Assembly: GCA_028724545.1 (NCBI GenBank)
Contig: JAQYCU010000014.1
Location: forward strand, 1 to 58,749
DNA length: 58,749 nt
DNA from: a bacterium
GTDB taxonomy: Bacteria > Bacillota > Clostridia > Lachnospirales > Lachnospiraceae
Direction of reading: 5' to 3'
A program made the translations under genes and the position numbers. The first letter of the stretch is position 1, and every line of letters begins with the position of its first letter. The notes under the pieces are model-generated. The model saw nothing but the letters and a program-made list of their open reading frames with translations, was not told the origin of the DNA and did not search any database. This document shows, one piece after another, positions 36,518-46,977 of this stretch.

Positions 36518-38662
36518 TTACATAAAATTGTCCATATCTTTTATGATAATAGCCGATACCGGTGGGCACGTTACACGGATATTTCCATTTTCGATGGCGT
36601 ACACCTGCGTTTCGTCGGAATATCCTTCCCGTGTCGATATGAAAAGGCGTGCCATTCTCTGCTGCTTTGTCAAACCTAATCTCCAGACCGGAATCACAGC
36701 CTGACGCTCTGCTTCATCCCTGTTGATAATAACAACTGCCCTTTCTTTCTCATTAAAACGTCCATAACTAATCAGATTGTATTCTCCCAGCAAAAACAGA
36801 ATCGAACCCGTCTTAAATACTTCGTACTTTTTATGAATCCGGATTAATGCCTTGTGATAATCAATCAAATCCTTATCTTCGTGTCCCCACGGATAGGCAC
36901 GTCTGTTATCCGGGTCCGTCCAGCCACATAAACCGGCCTCATCACCATAATAAATCGTCGGTGCACCCGGCCATGTCATCTGGATTAAAACGCCCTGACG
37001 AAATACAGCTTTGTCAACGCCTTCATTCGCTGCCTGCGCCCCACGCGAATTTGTTCTGCCTACCTGACTGTTCGTTCTGGTCAGGAAACGGGAATGGTCA
37101 TGGTTTGACAATTCATTCATGGCAACCTGCAGCGACTGCGTACAGAACCTTGTCATATAATGACGCATTGAGCCAAAGAATGCATCTGCATTTCCTTTCA
37201 TATCACCACGATATTCATCACTGTGCTTCTCTACACCTGTTAAAAACCATGTAATCGGCTCCATAAAAGCATCATAGTTCATAACGGTATCCCATTCATC
37301 CCCCTGCAGCCACGCTGTCGGGTCACCATAATGCTCTGCCAGAATAATTGCATCCGGATTAGCTTCCTTTACATTTCTGCGAAATTCCTTCCAGAAATAA
37401 TGGTTATATTCTCCGGAATGTCCCAAATCTGCTGCCACGTCCAGACGCCATCCGTCGGCATTATATGGTGGCGATACCCATTTTCTGGCAATATGCATAA
37501 CATAATTGAATAATTCTGTCGAATCTTCATAATTGAGTTTTGGCAGGGTGTCATGTCCCCACCAGCCATCATAATATGTGTTATATGGCCAGACATCTTC
37601 CCAGAACTTAAAGTACGTATGATACGGACTGTCTTCCGATACAAACGCACCTTTCTCATATCCCGGTGCATCCTCATAAATACATTCCCGGTCAAGCCAT
37701 TTATTAAAAGAACCACAATGGTTAAATACACCATCCAGAATAACGCGCATCCCACGACGGTGCACTTCTTCCACAAACTCAATAAACAACTGGTTACTTG
37801 CTTCCAGATTTTCTTTGTCCGTTACACGGCAAATATAGCGCGTCGCTGCTTTGTTTGGATGTTCGTCATCAACCAGCAGTTCACCATCTGTTCCACGTTT
37901 CAGTAATTCGCCCTCATCTTTTACGATTCTTCCGATATGAGGGTCCACATAATCATAATCCTGTATATCATATTTGTGATTTGACGGCGATACAAAAATA
38001 GGATTCAGATAAATAACTTCCACGCCTAAATCCTGCAGATAATCAAGTTTCTGCATAATACCTGCAATATCGCCACCGTAAAATTCGCGCACACCCATCT
38101 CAGCCGGATATTTATTCCAGTCCGTAACCTTTTTGGTGCCCTCGCCAATGTAGAAATATTCATCATCTTCTACATCATTTGTCTTATCGCCATTGTAAAA
38201 ACGGTCTGTGTAAATCTGATAAAAGACAGCCCCTTTTGCCCAATCCGGCGTTGTAAAAGAAGGCGTAATCCAGAAATTGTAATAATTTTCAACTGTACTG
38301 CAGACACCAACACTGTTGTAATAGCAGACAAGTGGCCCACAATGCACTTCAAAATAATATTCCACACGCTTTGTACCCAGCTGGAATCCCGACTCATAAT
38401 AGTCAAACAGACGGTCATTGGAAGTCTTCACCATCAGCTGACGGGTTCCGTCGCACACGAAATAAACCTTATCGATATTTTCCCTGCCGGCGCGAAAACG
38501 AATCTTCACATAATCATTAACCTGTGGCTCAGAAGGGATTCGGTAACTTTCTGTCCCATCACTGAATAACGCCTGTGGATTAAAAATAACAGTAAGATTG
38601 TCTATATAAACCTGCGTTTTCATAGAATTGGACATCTGATGCCACTGCATATTAAGTTCCAT
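36518..38662 (-). CDS. GH13 neopullulanase / cyclomaltodextrinase-type amylase
   Basis: Cytoplasmic enzyme that cuts alpha-glucans or cyclodextrins. It is 714 residues: a CBM34-like N-terminal beta domain (about 1-130), then the GH13 barrel. Catalytic residues are Asp in DGWRLDVAAD near 408, Glu in ILAEHYGD near 442, and Asp in ELSNHDHSR near 520. FYQIYTDRFYNGD and GVFNHCG are the other conserved regions. There is no signal peptide. GAGGAGAATAAG precedes the ATG, 4 bp after cca, so the two genes are co-transcribed. It complements MalQ and GH31. Confidence 0.93.
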   Translation of the reverse strand: MELNMQWHQMSNSMKTQVYIDNLTVIFNPQALFSDGTESYRIPSEPQVNDYVKIRFRAGRENIDKVYFVCDGTRQLMVKTSNDRLFDYYESGFQLGTKRVEYYFEVHCGPLVCYYNSVGVCSTVENYYNFWITPSFTTPDWAKGAVFYQIYTDRFYNGDKTNDVEDDEYFYIGEGTKKVTDWNKYPAEMGVREFYGGDIAGIMQKLDYLQDLGVEVIYLNPIFVSPSNHKYDIQDYDYVDPHIGRIVKDEGELLKRGTDGELLVDDEHPNKAATRYICRVTDKENLEASNQLFIEFVEEVHRRGMRVILDGVFNHCGSFNKWLDRECIYEDAPGYEKGAFVSEDSPYHTYFKFWEDVWPYNTYYDGWWGHDTLPKLNYEDSTELFNYVMHIARKWVSPPYNADGWRLDVAADLGHSGEYNHYFWKEFRRNVKEANPDAIILAEHYGDPTAWLQGDEWDTVMNYDAFMEPITWFLTGVEKHSDEYRGDMKGNADAFFGSMRHYMTRFCTQSLQVAMNELSNHDHSRFLTRTNSQVGRTNSRGAQAANEGVDKAVFRQGVLIQMTWPGAPTIYYGDEAGLCGWTDPDNRRAYPWGHEDKDLIDYHKALIRIHKKYEVFKTGSILFLLGEYNLISYGRFNEKERAVVIINRDEAERQAVIPVWRLGLTKQQRMARLFISTREGYSDETQVYAIENGNIRVTCPPVSAIIIKDMDNFM

Positions 38663-38666
38663 CTAC

Positions 38667-40121
38667 TTATTCTCCTCCACTCTCTTGCATTTTCTCCCTG
38701 ACATACTCAAGTAACACTTCTTTTTCATTCTTTTGTGGATTATCTAAAACATATTCTAATACATTTTTCAAATTTTTTCCAATTTCTGGTCCTGCTTTGA
38801 TTCCCATTGCTATCAGGTCACTGCCGGTAATTGCAAGTTCTTTTAGTTCCAGTGCTGCGTTGGAATCCATTACCGTTTTCCATACTGCCACACACTGATT
38901 CAGTCTTTTGATTTTTTCTTCCAATATAGCAGGATTTTTTGCCAGTATATCACTATATTGCACCAAAAACAACAATGGCATAATATCACGGCCTATTTTT
39001 GCCACGCTCTTTCGCATAGCTTTTTCGCCCTCTTCAAACTGATAATCGTGCCATCGAATCAGTTTTCTGGCAATATCTGTCGTTTCATTGTCAAAAGTCA
39101 GACGTCTGAGTATCTTTGCAGCCATCTTTTCTCCCTGCGCCGGATGCCCATAAAAATGTCCGGTTCCATTTTCATCTGTTGTCTTTGTTTCTGGTTTGCC
39201 AATATCATGCAACAGCATCGTAACACAAAGAATACTATGCTGTTTTTCTGACAAAGGAGCAACCAGTTTTTTGATATTATTTGCAGCAGTTTTTGCCCAT
39301 TCACAATGCGCTGTTTTTTCATCTGTTATCTTCTGCCCATAGAAAAATGCATTCATATTTTCCACACTGCGAATGGCATGCTCTCCAACCGTTGCTATGT
39401 GATGATGATTATTCTGCTCACACAGCATTGCCTTGTCAAATTCCGGCAAAAACACTTTTGTCATTCCTGTTTCAAAAGCCGTCCGTAACTGACCTGCCCC
39501 TTTGGAAACAAGCAGTTTTGTGAGTTCTACACGGATTCTTTCGGCACTGATATTTTTCAGATTTTCTGCCCTTTCTTCTATCGCCTGACGTGTTTTTTCC
39601 TCTATTTGAAAACCGAGCTGTCCCGAAAATCGGACAGCCCGTAACATTCTAAGTGCATCCTCATCAAAGCGTTCTCCCGGATTGCCTACACAACGGATGA
39701 CTTTATTTTCAATATCCTGCATCCCTGCAAATTCATCCACCAGTCCCCTTGTATCATTATATGCCATTGCATTGATAGTAAAGTCCCTGCGTTCCAGGTC
39801 CAGTTTCAGATTTTGTGTAAATTCTACACTTTTGGGATGACGGTTATCTTCATATTCGCCATCAATACGGTACGTTGTCACTTCATATCCTACCTTATGC
39901 AGCATTACTGTAACCGTACCATGCTTGATGCCGGTATCAATTGTTTTGGTGAAAAGATTTTTAATCTGCAACGGTTTTGCTGACGTGGTAATATCCCAGT
40001 CCTGTGGATTTCTTCCCAAAATAGTGTCACGTACACAACCACCTACGGCAAATGCCTCGTAGCCTGCATTCTCTAACTTTCTGATAATTAAAGACACGTC
40101 CTCGGGTAATTCCATCTTCAT
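38667..40121 (-). CDS. cca: CCA tRNA nucleotidyltransferase (with HD domain)
   Basis: Adds or repairs the 3' CCA of tRNAs, needed here because the tRNA-Trp gene lacks CCA. Class II signature: FAVGGCVRDTILGRNPQDWD near residue 25, RRDFTINAMAYN near 110, and FDEDALRMLRAVRFS near 155. An HD domain (LLHDIGKPET near 300) is followed by a C-terminal helical region, about 485 residues in all. The start is uncertain: TTG 40133, GTG 40130 or ATG 40121, all behind AAAGAGG. The gene is followed by the GH13 gene. Confidence 0.94.
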   Translation of the reverse strand: MKMELPEDVSLIIRKLENAGYEAFAVGGCVRDTILGRNPQDWDITTSAKPLQIKNLFTKTIDTGIKHGTVTVMLHKVGYEVTTYRIDGEYEDNRHPKSVEFTQNLKLDLERRDFTINAMAYNDTRGLVDEFAGMQDIENKVIRCVGNPGERFDEDALRMLRAVRFSGQLGFQIEEKTRQAIEERAENLKNISAERIRVELTKLLVSKGAGQLRTAFETGMTKVFLPEFDKAMLCEQNNHHHIATVGEHAIRSVENMNAFFYGQKITDEKTAHCEWAKTAANNIKKLVAPLSEKQHSILCVTMLLHDIGKPETKTTDENGTGHFYGHPAQGEKMAAKILRRLTFDNETTDIARKLIRWHDYQFEEGEKAMRKSVAKIGRDIMPLLFLVQYSDILAKNPAILEEKIKRLNQCVAVWKTVMDSNAALELKELAITGSDLIAMGIKAGPEIGKNLKNVLEYVLDNPQKNEKEVLLEYVREKMQESGGE

Positions 40122-40148
40122 GCTTTTCACCAAACCTCTTTCCCTTTC

Positions 40149-41339
40149 TTAGTTTTCGTACTGCTTTAATACTTCTACCTTATCCAGCTGCTCCCATGGA
40201 AGATTTAAGTCAAGTCTGCCAAAATGTCCATAAGACGCTGTCTGCTTATAAATCGGACGGCGAAGATTTAACATTTTGATAATTCCTGCCGGACGCAAAT
40301 CAAAATGTTCACGAATAATTTCTACTAATTTGCTGTCAGAAACTTTTCCTGTTCCAAAAGTATCTACCATAATCGATGTCGGCTGTGCTACACCAATCGC
40401 ATAAGAAACCTGTATTTCACAACGTTTTGCAAGACCTGCTGCCACAATATTCTTTGCCACATATCTTGCAGCATAGCTGGCACTGCGGTCTACCTTTGTA
40501 CAGTCTTTGCCGGAAAAAGCACCACCACCGTGACGTGCATATCCGCCATATGTGTCTACAATCAGTTTACGGCCTGTCAAACCACTGTCGCCGTTTGGTC
40601 CACCGATAACAAAACGTCCGGTTGGATTAATAAATATCTTCGTCTGCTCATCTACCAGTTCAGCAGGTAATACCTCATCAATTACATATTTACGGATATC
40701 TGTATGAATCTGTTCCTGCGATACCTCTGCTGCATGCTGAGAAGAAATAACAACAGCATTAATATGCACCGGTTTGTTATTCTCATCATATTCTACCGTT
40801 ACCTGGCTCTTGCCGTCTGCACGCAGATAAGGAAGTGTACCGTCTTTACGAACCTGTGTCAGACGCTTTGTTAATTTGTGTGCCAGTGCAATCGCATATG
40901 GCATATATTCCTCTGTTTCATCTGTCGCATAACCAAACATCATACCCTGGTCACCTGCGCCAATCGCCTCAATTTCTTCATCAGACATTGTCTTTTCCTT
41001 TGCTTCCAGAGCTTTGTCAACGCCCATTGCAATATCTGCTGACTGATTATCCAAAAGGATTTTTACCTCACAGGTGTCACAGTTAAATCCTTTTGCATCA
41101 TCATCATAACCGATTTCACGGATGGTATCTCTTACAATTTTTTCATAATCAACTACTGCTTTTGTTGTGATTTCGCCCATTACCATAACAAAATTTGTTG
41201 TAATAACAGTTTCACAAGCCACACGGCTCATTGGGTCCTGCGCCATTAATGCATCTAAAATAGCATCTGAAATATTATCACAAATCTTGTCCGGATGTCC
41301 TTCGGTAACAGATTCTGAAGTAAATAAATGTTTCTCCAT
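40149..41339 (-). CDS. metK: S-adenosylmethionine synthetase
   Basis: Makes SAM from methionine and ATP. It is 396 residues from the ATG at 41339 (AGAGGAGGAAAAAAC before it). Signatures: [17 protein letters not shown] at the start, [16 protein letters not shown] near 118, and [16 protein letters not shown] near 270. Expression is controlled by the SAM-I riboswitch at 41475-41576, which turns on the terminator at 41422-41452 when SAM is plentiful. Confidence 0.98.
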   Translation of the reverse strand: MEKHLFTSESVTEGHPDKICDNISDAILDALMAQDPMSRVACETVITTNFVMVMGEITTKAVVDYEKIVRDTIREIGYDDDAKGFNCDTCEVKILLDNQSADIAMGVDKALEAKEKTMSDEEIEAIGAGDQGMMFGYATDETEEYMPYAIALAHKLTKRLTQVRKDGTLPYLRADGKSQVTVEYDENNKPVHINAVVISSQHAAEVSQEQIHTDIRKYVIDEVLPAELVDEQTKIFINPTGRFVIGGPNGDSGLTGRKLIVDTYGGYARHGGGAFSGKDCTKVDRSASYAARYVAKNIVAAGLAKRCEIQVSYAIGVAQPTSIMVDTFGTGKVSDSKLVEIIREHFDLRPAGIIKMLNLRRPIYKQTASYGHFGRLDLNLPWEQLDKVEVLKQYEN

Positions 41340-41421
41340 GTTTTTTCCTCCTCTTTCTTCTGCAGTCACTTTTCTGCATTGCATAGAATCAAATACAACT
41401 TTGTCATTTCTGAATTACAAC

Positions 41422-41452
41422 AAAAAACCGTCTTACCGATACGATAAGACGG
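41422..41452 (-). terminator. Riboswitch-controlled terminator of metK
   Basis: On the minus strand CCGTCTTATCG pairs with CGGTAAGACGG followed by TTTTTTG, just after the SAM-I aptamer and 83 bp before metK. Confidence 0.9.
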
Positions 41453-41474
41453 ACTTGAATGTTCCCATATCAAC

Positions 41475-41576
41475 TCCTCTTATTGTTCGATTTCTCGCTG
41501 GGATTGGCACCTTCCAAATCAACTGGGGTTGCCGTGGTTTCACTGAGCCTTCACTCTCCACCACTCTGAATAAGAG
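41475..41576 (-). promoter_or_regulatory. SAM-I (S-box) riboswitch
   Basis: On the minus strand: CTCTTATTCAGAGTGGTGGA, then GTGAAACCACGGCAACC, GGAAGGTGCCAATCC, and the closing AATAAGAG. All conserved S-box blocks are in order, with P1 formed by CTCTTATT and AATAAGAG. It lies directly upstream of metK. Confidence 0.95.
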
Positions 41577-41663
41577 TTTACCTAAACTATTATATCTGTT
41601 TGCATTATGCACACTAAACTACATTAACTATAACGCACTCTGCTCTATACGTCAAGGGCTTCT

Positions 41664-43241
41664 TTATTTCCGGTTTGCCGGTTCAATATTGACAGTCTTG
41701 CCTTTTATCTTGGCATTGCGCATCGCCTCGATGACTTCTGACGCATACTCTCTTGGCACTTCTACGAATGTGTAAGAATCAAACATATCAATTGCACCAA
41801 CCAGACGTCCTTCTAATCCGGACTCACCGGCGATTGCCCCCAGAATATCTCCTATGCGCACTCTTTGTTTCTTACCGATATTGATAAACAGACGCACCAT
41901 ACCCGGCTCTGCTCCGGTATCACCAAAATCTTCCTCTGCTGTTTCGCCTGAGAAACTTTCGCCCATATGCATTGTCAAAAGAGCTGCTGCCATTTCCAGA
42001 GAAGAATAATCTTTTTCATCCAGATGTTCTTCCAGAATATCTATCATTTTGCCAAGATTTTCATTTTCAATAATGGCACCTGCACGCTCCAGTATTTTTT
42101 CGGCCTTAATGTCCGTCACATCATCTGCCGAAGGAATCGGCTGGCGTTTAATCTTCGTTTTGCAATAACGCTGAATATCTTTTAACTTATAAATTTCTCT
42201 TCCAACAACTAATGTAAATGCCCGTCCACTTCGTCCGGCACGTCCGGTTCTTCCGATACGGTGCACGTAATATTCTTCATCCTGTGGCACGTCATAATTA
42301 AAAACTGCTTCTACATCATCTACATCTATTCCACGGGCTGCCACATCAGTAGCTACCAATATGTCGGTCCGTCCATTCCGGAAACCATTCATCACACGGT
42401 CTCTTTGGGACTGCTTCATATCGCCGTGAAGTCCTGCTGCGAAATAACCACGTCCTTTTAAATCTTCTACCAGTTCATCTACTTTTTTCTTGGTGTTGCA
42501 GAAGACAAGTGACAATTCCGGGTCGTGCATATCCAATAAACGGGACAGCACTTCATTCTTCTTGCGTGGATTCACTTCATAATAATACTGGTCGATTTTT
42601 GGGACAGTTAATTCTTTCTTGACTACTTTTACCATTTCCGGCTGATGCAGATACTGTTTGGCAATCTCCATAATCGGCTTTGGCATGGTAGCCGAAAACA
42701 GCAATGTCTGCCGTTGTTCCGGCAACTGTTCCATAATCAGTTCGATATCTTCACGAAATCCCATATTCAGCATTTCGTCAGCTTCGTCTAACACGATAGT
42801 TCCTACCATCCCCAGCTTCAACGTATGACGGTTGATATGGTCAATCACACGTCCCGGCGTACCAATTACAATCTGAACGCCACCTTTTAAGGAACGTATC
42901 TGTTTGGAAATGTCCTGTCCACCATATACCGGCAAAATCTTGATTCCGTGCATAAATTTTGCCAGTCTGCGTATTTCATTTGCCGACTGTATGGCTAATT
43001 CCCTGGTCGGACACAGAACAATTGCCTGTAATTTCTTATTGTGAGGGTCTACCCTCTGCAACATCGGAATACCGAATGCAGCCGTTTTTCCGGTACCGGT
43101 CTGCGCTTGGCCAATCATATCTTTTCCTTCGATTGCTATTGGAATCGACTGCTCCTGTATCGGACTGGCCTGCTCAAATCCCATCTCAGTTACTGCCCGT
43201 AAGATTCTCGGGTCTAAACATAATTCTTCAAAGTTCTTCAT
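41664..43241 (-). CDS. DEAD-box RNA helicase (CshA/DbpA-like)
   Basis: ATP-dependent RNA helicase of ribosome assembly or mRNA decay. It is 525 residues with Q motif FEQASPIQEQSIP, Walker A AQTGTGKT near 48, DEAD at 155 (VLDEADEM), SAT, and helicase-C motifs DVAARGIDV and HRIGRTGRAG. The C-terminal ~75 residues (VRLFINIGKKQRVRIGDILG) form a DbpA-type RNA-binding domain. It is monocistronic, preceded by AGGATAGAAT at the start. It could be CshA or DbpA; I leave the symbol blank. Confidence 0.94.
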   Translation of the reverse strand: MKNFEELCLDPRILRAVTEMGFEQASPIQEQSIPIAIEGKDMIGQAQTGTGKTAAFGIPMLQRVDPHNKKLQAIVLCPTRELAIQSANEIRRLAKFMHGIKILPVYGGQDISKQIRSLKGGVQIVIGTPGRVIDHINRHTLKLGMVGTIVLDEADEMLNMGFREDIELIMEQLPEQRQTLLFSATMPKPIMEIAKQYLHQPEMVKVVKKELTVPKIDQYYYEVNPRKKNEVLSRLLDMHDPELSLVFCNTKKKVDELVEDLKGRGYFAAGLHGDMKQSQRDRVMNGFRNGRTDILVATDVAARGIDVDDVEAVFNYDVPQDEEYYVHRIGRTGRAGRSGRAFTLVVGREIYKLKDIQRYCKTKIKRQPIPSADDVTDIKAEKILERAGAIIENENLGKMIDILEEHLDEKDYSSLEMAAALLTMHMGESFSGETAEEDFGDTGAEPGMVRLFINIGKKQRVRIGDILGAIAGESGLEGRLVGAIDMFDSYTFVEVPREYASEVIEAMRNAKIKGKTVNIEPANRK

Positions 43242-43337
43242 ATTCTATCCTCATTTCTATAACGAACGAATTATAACACAACGTTTTTTCGTTGTAAATG
43301 GCTTGTTTTGAAATGATTCTTATTACTGAACTGGATT

Positions 43338-45581
43338 TTAAGAAGTATGTTTACGGATAATATTTTCTAATAACTGATAATCAATCGGTTTTGACAGATA
43401 ATCGTCAAATCCATACTCTAAGTATTTTTTCCGGGAACCCAAAACGGCATTTGCCGTCATGGCTATAATCGGGATATCGGCATTCGGATTATCCTGTAAC
43501 TGCCGTACCCGACGGAGCGTTTCCACGCCATCCATTTCCGGCATCATATGGTCAAGAAAAATCATATGATACTGTTTTCTTCCGACTGCTTTCAGACAGT
43601 CTTTTCCACTTTTTACCAAATCCACTTTAATCTGCGTCCGGCGCAGCAGTTCCTGCATAACAATCAGGTTTGATGGCGTATCATCAACTACCAGAATACG
43701 GAGTTGTGGTGCAATCAGTGTTTCCTGCACAATTTCCGGTTTGGCACGTGGAACAATAAAATCTTCTTCACCAATTTCTGACAAATCCTCCGGCAACTTT
43801 TTATCCTTGCAAAAGGCTGCCAGTTCTCTGCCCTGAACCACAATCTGAGGGACATATATTTTAAAGACAGAGCCTTTTCCATATTCGCTTTCCACTTCCA
43901 TTCTGCCGTTCATCAAATCAAGCAGTTCTTTCGTAATGGCAAGTCCCAGACCGTGTCCTTCTATCATCAGGTTCTTTTGCTCATTGATACGCTCAAATGG
44001 CTTAAACAGTTTGTCCATATCTTCTTTCTTAATGCCAGTTCCTGTATCTTCCACGATAATTTCCAATTCTATCTTGTTTTCTGCCAGCTGCTTCCACAAT
44101 ATCTGCAGGGTAATCTTTCCTTTTTCCGTGTATTTTACGGCATTGTTCAGAATATTTACAATAATTTGTTTCATACGCAGCTGGTCACCATATAGCACAA
44201 CCGGAATGTCATTTGCTATATGCAGTTCAAAACCAAGTCCTTTTTCCTGGCGCGTCAGCGATATTACATTAATAATGTCACTAATCATATCCGGCAAATA
44301 ATAGTTTGCCTCGTAAATGCTGATTTTGCCTGCTTCCAGTTTTGATAAATCCAGAATGTCATTTATGATTCCCAGCAGAATTTCACTGGAACCTTTGATA
44401 TTCTGGGCGTACTTCTGAATCTTCTCTGACTGGCTTTCGCGTAAAATCATTTCATTCATACCGACTACTGTATTTAACGGTGTCCGTATTTCGTGACTAA
44501 TCTGGGTAAGGAAAGTACTTTTTGCACGGTTTGCCACATTGGCACGGTTTTTTGCTTCTTCCAATTCATTGATAATCTGAATTTTATCGGTCAGGTCGTC
44601 AACAATAATGATATATCCCTGAATTTCCTGATAGTCATCTAAAATTCCGTTGACAACCAGACGACAGTGGGCATCGTTCACACGGCACTGGGCATCAACC
44701 CTTACAAGCATATCCGTGTTCTGCATAATCTTGTCGCCGCCATAAAACAAATCTCCCAGCTTGATATCTTCATATTTCGCCGGGATTTTGAAAAATTCCA
44801 TGGCACTTTTATTGACTAATTTTAATTTCTTTTCGTAATCATAAATAAGTACGGGAGATTCTACAGAATAGTATACGAACTGCGATACATTATTGATGCT
44901 GATAGTATTTTTTTGATAAATCATCAATGTCTTATACATAACTGCTGCGCCAAAGAACTGCATAAGACTGCTGCCCGGAAATGCGCCAATTCCAAACATT
45001 GGCATAATCGTATCCAGTACCATTCCAAGTGCGATGACACCTTCACACCAGAGCAGGCTCTTTCCCATTGCACGAATCCATTTTCGTCTTTGATTACGGC
45101 ACATACGGATTCCAAGAACTAATATCAGCACAACAACCACAACACAGTACATTGTATAGAAATCGTTCCAGATTCCTTTGTGGAAAACGTATTTCATTCC
45201 AAATTCAGTTACCATAAAACTGGTATTTTTGCGCTGCATCAAAAATGGATACAATGGCACAACTGAGAACAAAAAGACTGCCATCATTTCAATGCTTGTC
45301 TTCTTGCATTCACTCCAATATGCCATCAGCAAAGTGGCAAAAATCAGATACGCAAATGTACCTATCATTCCAAAACAGCGCAAAAGATAAGCCATTTCTG
45401 TATCTGTCTGCACCAAAAGAAAGCCAAAGCCTAAGCTCCAGATTGAACTGCCCATACTAAAGCAGACAAATAAAATATTTTCAATACGGCCTTTGATATG
45501 ATTTCTTATAACGGAAGTTGCCATTATGCCTGTCATAATAGAAAAGCCGAACATAATATATGAAAGTACCTTTCCCATCAT
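43338..45581 (-). CDS. Hybrid sensor histidine kinase with 7TM input and receiver domain
   Basis: A 747-residue membrane kinase. Seven hydrophobic helices cover about 1-215 (histidine kinase 7TM type). A PAS-like domain covers about 225-340. HisKA has His in TQISHEIRTPLNTV near 370. HATPase (about 475-590) has VNILNNAVKY and GHGLGLAI. The C-terminal receiver (about 627-745) has Asp in MIFLDHMMPEMDG near 682 and KPIDYQLLE. It has no HPt domain, so phosphoryl transfer onward needs a separate HPt, such as the orphan at 20216-20566 (inference). GGAGGAAAAATG precedes the start; a second Met follows at once. Confidence 0.93.
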   Translation of the reverse strand: MMGKVLSYIMFGFSIMTGIMATSVIRNHIKGRIENILFVCFSMGSSIWSLGFGFLLVQTDTEMAYLLRCFGMIGTFAYLIFATLLMAYWSECKKTSIEMMAVFLFSVVPLYPFLMQRKNTSFMVTEFGMKYVFHKGIWNDFYTMYCVVVVVLILVLGIRMCRNQRRKWIRAMGKSLLWCEGVIALGMVLDTIMPMFGIGAFPGSSLMQFFGAAVMYKTLMIYQKNTISINNVSQFVYYSVESPVLIYDYEKKLKLVNKSAMEFFKIPAKYEDIKLGDLFYGGDKIMQNTDMLVRVDAQCRVNDAHCRLVVNGILDDYQEIQGYIIIVDDLTDKIQIINELEEAKNRANVANRAKSTFLTQISHEIRTPLNTVVGMNEMILRESQSEKIQKYAQNIKGSSEILLGIINDILDLSKLEAGKISIYEANYYLPDMISDIINVISLTRQEKGLGFELHIANDIPVVLYGDQLRMKQIIVNILNNAVKYTEKGKITLQILWKQLAENKIELEIIVEDTGTGIKKEDMDKLFKPFERINEQKNLMIEGHGLGLAITKELLDLMNGRMEVESEYGKGSVFKIYVPQIVVQGRELAAFCKDKKLPEDLSEIGEEDFIVPRAKPEIVQETLIAPQLRILVVDDTPSNLIVMQELLRRTQIKVDLVKSGKDCLKAVGRKQYHMIFLDHMMPEMDGVETLRRVRQLQDNPNADIPIIAMTANAVLGSRKKYLEYGFDDYLSKPIDYQLLENIIRKHTS

Positions 45582-45677
45582 TTTTCCTCCACAAAGACTT
45601 CCGAAGTCCTCTTGTTTCCGTTCTTTCTCATATAATTTGTATCATTCACGTTCCTGCTGTTACTTATTACTATACCA

Positions 45678-46880
45678 CTACTCAGCTGTTTTTTCCAACC
45701 ACTTCATAGCGCAATATGCGTGAAGTGCAGCACCTTCACACAAAATATCTTCGTTAAAGACTACTTTTTCATTATGCATCGGCTTGCCATAGCGTGCGTC
45801 TTCTTCCTGCGTTCCTGCGCCTATTAACAGATACGCGCAAGGAATTTCATAACTATAGGATGCAAAATCCTCTGAGCCCATTCCACCTTCATCCACAACA
45901 TATACAGCATTTTTTCCAACTAACTCTGTCGCAAAATCTGCCATCTGATTAATCAATTCCGGGTTGTTGACTAACGGTGGTGCCGAAGCCAGTTCGTCCA
46001 CAACGCATTTGCCGGAAAATGCTTTTGCCGTATTCGTTGCGATTTCTTCTATCCGATGGAATATCCTGTCTGACAGTTCACGGTCAAATGTACGAATCGT
46101 TCCTTCCAGTACAACTTCCTGCGGAATGATATTCGGTGCTTCTCCACCACAAAATTTTCCTATTGTAACAACTGCCGGTTCTTTTGCACCTACTTCTCTT
46201 GCCACAATTTCCTGCAATGCCAGATAAATGTGTGCAGCAATGTTGATTGGGTCTATGCCTGTTTCCGGCATTGCCCCGTGGCATCCCACGCCCTTTACCG
46301 TAATACGGAATAAGGTGCAGCCTGCCATAAAGTTTCCCCTGCCACACAAAAGCAGTCCGGATGGCGTTCCGGAGTTTACATGAAGTGCAAAACCTGCGTC
46401 CGGTGCCGGATTTGCCAAAACCCCTGCTTTTAGCATTGCCTTTGCGCCGGTAAATCCTTCCTCATCCGGCTGAAAAACAAGTTTTACGGTTCCTTTGATT
46501 TCGTCCTGGTATTCTTTTAATAAACTGGCTGCCCCCAGCAACATAGCCGTATGCATATCGTGGCCACACGCATGCATATTTCTATTTTCAGAATAAAATT
46601 CCAGACCTGTTTTTTCTTCTATTTTGAGGCCGTCCATATCGGCACGAAGCAAAATACATTTTCCATTGTCCTCTTTGCCTGTAATCGTAGCCACAATGCC
46701 ACTCTCACAAATTTCTTCCGGCTGATATCCCATTTCTAAAAGACGATTCTTAACATATTCTTTTGTTTTTGGCAAACAAGTTCCCACTTCCGGGTTTCTG
46801 TGTATTTCTCTTCTGTCTGCAACAATTGTGTCTTTGATTTTTTGTGCCGAAGCAAGTACTGTTTTTGCATCAATGCCCAT
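45678..46880 (-). CDS. M20-family amidohydrolase / peptidase
   Basis: Metal-dependent deacylase of the IAA-amino-acid-hydrolase / N-acyl-amino-acid type. It is 400 residues: metal-binding MHACGHDMHTAML near residue 103, FQPDEEGFTGAKAM near 137, the dimerisation lid around GCHGAMPETGIDP near 198, and EGGMGSEDFASYS near 340. GAAGGTCAACAAA precedes the ATG. It stands alone; substrate unknown. Confidence 0.9.
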   Translation of the reverse strand: MGIDAKTVLASAQKIKDTIVADRREIHRNPEVGTCLPKTKEYVKNRLLEMGYQPEEICESGIVATITGKEDNGKCILLRADMDGLKIEEKTGLEFYSENRNMHACGHDMHTAMLLGAASLLKEYQDEIKGTVKLVFQPDEEGFTGAKAMLKAGVLANPAPDAGFALHVNSGTPSGLLLCGRGNFMAGCTLFRITVKGVGCHGAMPETGIDPINIAAHIYLALQEIVAREVGAKEPAVVTIGKFCGGEAPNIIPQEVVLEGTIRTFDRELSDRIFHRIEEIATNTAKAFSGKCVVDELASAPPLVNNPELINQMADFATELVGKNAVYVVDEGGMGSEDFASYSYEIPCAYLLIGAGTQEEDARYGKPMHNEKVVFNEDILCEGAALHAYCAMKWLEKTAE

Positions 46881-46977
46881 TTTGTTGACCTTCTTTCATA
46901 GTGTTAGTTTCTATTGTTTGCTGTTAATGTCAGCTTTATGCTTTCCACATTTTGTCTTCGCCAAGGCGTTATTTTAC

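Noticed and set aside
41464-41650. A T-box leader before metK
   Set aside because: The conserved blocks are those of the S-box riboswitch, and no T-box sequence or specifier loop is present.
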